In this document: positions 33,536 through 35,244 of the stretch, piece by piece
Position numbering within the stretch: position 1 is the stretch's first letter
Layout of the letters: every line of letters begins with the position of its first letter
Source: Clostridiales bacterium UBA1234
GTDB taxonomy: Bacteria > Bacillota > Clostridia > TANB77 > UBA1234
Length of the DNA stretch: 35,244 nt
Assembly: GCA_002308995.1 (NCBI GenBank)
Contig: DBWQ01000025.1
Coordinates: 1 to 35,244, forward strand
Reading direction: 5' to 3'
Translations under genes and position numbers: made by a program
Notes under the pieces: generated by a model
Seen by the model: the letters and a program-made list of their open reading frames with translations, nothing else
Told to the model about the DNA's origin: nothing
The model's database searches: none

Positions 33536-35244
33536 TTAGTGTGCCAACACATGATATGGCATCATTGTAAGTACATATAGTGCTTGTTCGGTTGCCATTA
33601 AGTTCACTTTTTCATCCGTCAAAACATGTTTAAATCCCTCTTGTGGGACATAATAACTTAAAATAGCATCCATAATGGTATTGCCATTTTTCACGAAACG
33701 AGAATCATACATAGAAATATGAAGCGCCTTCATCGCCGCATACACTTGCACGGTACTCTCTAGATTTTCTAACCCGAAGCTTTCATAGCCACCGGTTATA
33801 CGTTGTGTGCGAGATAAAAACTCTACCGCACGATTCACGGAAGCTCTTACTGTTTCGTTTTCTAAATCATGAGAAAGTGCTTGCAAAGCCATTGCTGTCA
33901 CATCCACATCAGATGCTCCATTTTCAGCAAAACTAAATCCGCCATCTTGTCCTTGTCTTGCGAGAATATACGCAAGATATTGTTCTCTTATATCTGTTTC
34001 ATAATGATTTTGATCAAGTGCAAGTAGTGCATAAATCGCGCCATTCATTCCTTGGAAAGTGACTTTATCATAATCTGTTAAAGGTGATAGCAAGTTAACC
34101 CCACCAACATTGGTCGCATCTTTTTCAATTGCACTGAGTGCAAGAGAAACTCTTGCATACTCCGTATACTTTCTGTCTGATAATACGCCGTCATTTTCTT
34201 TGAGAGTTTTTTCTACTTGTTGGTAATACGTTTCAAAATATTCTTCTGGTACTTCAATAGACGATGCTTTGATACCCATGACTGCCCATTCGCCACCAAC
34301 AGACGCTACAGTAGGCTCTGTTACAGTTTGATGAAGTACTTGTGCAGTATCTTTCATCACAAATGAAGTACTCTCCTCTAAAAAGAGTCCCATCATTCTT
34401 GAAAGAATCGAATCTTTGGACATGATAGCATTTCTAACATATTTTAAATCCACTTCTGCAAGATCTTTCTCACCAGAATGTGTCTCTTCCCTTTGCGTTT
34501 CAGTCGTATTCACTTCTTCGCTTTTTACAGTAGTTCCCGAAGAACTAGAAGAGGATTTTGAAACGTTTAGCCATGCATTGATAAATTCTCCATCATACTC
34601 TGTAATACCATACCATGCGCCATATCCTTCCATCTCATAACGAAAGTCGTTGGTGTAATATAGTAACACGTCATCTCCATTCGATAGAATCGTATCCGAA
34701 ATACCCGTCCAAGGACTATCTCCATTGACGGTAAACATCCAGCCAGAATACTGACCATTGCCGAATTCAGATATCTCGTGGCTACCATATTTCCTAGGAG
34801 ATTCAATCATGGCAACATAAGGACCATAGCCAGTGTCTTTTAAGTCGCAATCTAGCTTTTTATCCGCTAATACTTTTTCTATTAAATCTTTTACCGAAGC
34901 GCCTTCTTCAAGACGATACGATTTTTTGGAAACCCACTCTTGATACTTACTTCCATAGTATCCTTGTTTTCCTTTGCTTAAATCAACATTTTGAGAAGAG
35001 GGACTTGCCCCAATCAAACGAAAAGAAACTTTGATGCGACTATCATGACTACTTCCTCCACCACTAGTACCACCTGATTCTCCTGATGACGAAGGCTCTC
35101 CCGAGGTTGGGTCATCGATCATAGGATCTCCCGAGGTTGGGTCATCGATCATAGAATCTCCTGAAGTTGGATCATCAATCACAGGATCTCCTGAGGTTGG
35201 ATCATCAATCACAGGATCTCCTGAAGTTGGGTCATCAATCATAG
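33536..35244 (-). CDS. Transcobalamin-like surface protein (partial, 5' end beyond window)
   Basis: At least 568 residues; the start lies past the window edge. From the visible end: five 10-residue repeats (DDPTSGDPVI-type), a Gly/Ser linker, a DUF4430 domain (about 70-190; SGWMFTVNGDSPWTG, DDVLLYYTNDF), and an alpha/alpha-toroid prenyltransferase-like repeat region (about 370-560; MNGAIYALLALDQ, ARQGQDGGFSF, DVDVTAMALQALS, GGYESFG). Intrinsic factor/transcobalamin combine these same two folds, in the reverse order. It probably captures a corrinoid for the ECF importer. No LPXTG lies at the C-terminus. Confidence 0.8.
   Translation of the reverse strand, partial: MIDDPTSGDPVIDDPTSGDPVIDDPTSGDSMIDDPTSGDPMIDDPTSGEPSSSGESGGTSGGGSSHDSRIKVSFRLIGASPSSQNVDLSKGKQGYYGSKYQEWVSKKSYRLEEGASVKDLIEKVLADKKLDCDLKDTGYGPYVAMIESPRKYGSHEISEFGNGQYSGWMFTVNGDSPWTGISDTILSNGDDVLLYYTNDFRYEMEGYGAWYGITEYDGEFINAWLNVSKSSSSSSGTTVKSEEVNTTETQREETHSGEKDLAEVDLKYVRNAIMSKDSILSRMMGLFLEESTSFVMKDTAQVLHQTVTEPTVASVGGEWAVMGIKASSIEVPEEYFETYYQQVEKTLKENDGVLSDRKYTEYARVSLALSAIEKDATNVGGVNLLSPLTDYDKVTFQGMNGAIYALLALDQNHYETDIREQYLAYILARQGQDGGFSFAENGASDVDVTAMALQALSHDLENETVRASVNRAVEFLSRTQRITGGYESFGLENLESTVQVYAAMKALHISMYDSRFVKNGNTIMDAILSYYVPQEGFKHVLTDEKVNLMATEQALYVLTMMPYHVLAH
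35094..35244 (-). repeat. 30-bp tandem repeat inside a CDS
   Basis: Five near-identical 30-base units, in frame, coding for DDPTSGDPVI/DDPTSGDSMI-type decapeptides. Units differ by a few synonymous or conservative changes. Probably a length-variable spacer on the surface protein; it continues past the window edge. Confidence 0.9.

Noticed and set aside
1..35244. tRNA, rRNA, CRISPR array, insertion sequence or prophage
   Set aside because: No cloverleaf, rRNA-like stretch, spaced direct repeats, transposase or phage structural genes were seen.

Overview
The window looks like a chromosomal segment of a low-GC, Gram-positive-type Firmicute (Bacilli or Clostridia grade). Supporting this are the AT-rich composition, strong AGGAGG-type ribosome binding sites, lipoprotein signals, a VanW protein, TelA/XpaC proteins and an ECF vitamin transporter. 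UGA is used as a stop (for example at the end of the Xer recombinase gene), so this is not Mollicutes code 4. I cannot name the species.

Layout. 112-1080 (+) is asnA, followed by an AT-rich gene-poor stretch. 1857-4930 holds a small membrane protein, a tyrosine recombinase, a YneA-like LysM protein and a VanW lipoprotein. 4975-16140 (-) is a Tad/Flp-like pilus locus: CpaB-like protein, two CpaE-like ATPases, TadA/CpaF, a TadB/TadC-like protein, then a run of short pilin-like proteins. 16296-23917 (-) is an operon with its own promoter and terminator: TelA, an SpoVK-like AAA ATPase, an XpaC-like membrane protein, a fused binding-protein/von Willebrand A protein, a second TelA, and a PotD-like lipoprotein. 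24111-26779 (-) has arginase, a zinc-ribbon membrane protein and a 73-residue protein. 26883-29461 (-) is a ThiXYZ/SsuABC-type ABC importer. 29548-35244 (-) is an ECF importer operon with two surface proteins carrying transcobalamin-like DUF4430 domains, the first cut by the window edge; together these suggest corrinoid capture and uptake.

The most striking signal cuts across all of this. Five genes (DUF4430 protein, ECF S-component, zinc-ribbon protein, second TelA, XpaC-like protein) are each split into two frames. In every case the second half is in the +1 frame, and the junction is exactly an in-frame CGG codon: skipping the C and reading GGN (Gly) restores a continuous family-like protein. 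I scanned every CGG in the other coding regions by hand. I found no CGG used as an ordinary sense codon, against roughly 130 out-of-frame CGGs at codon position 2 and about 30 at position 3. The simplest reading is that CGG has no decoding tRNA in this organism and that each in-frame CGG is a +1 frameshift site. Five genes in three transcription units depend on it. This would be a genome-wide recoding rule rather than a set of pseudogenes or sequencing errors.
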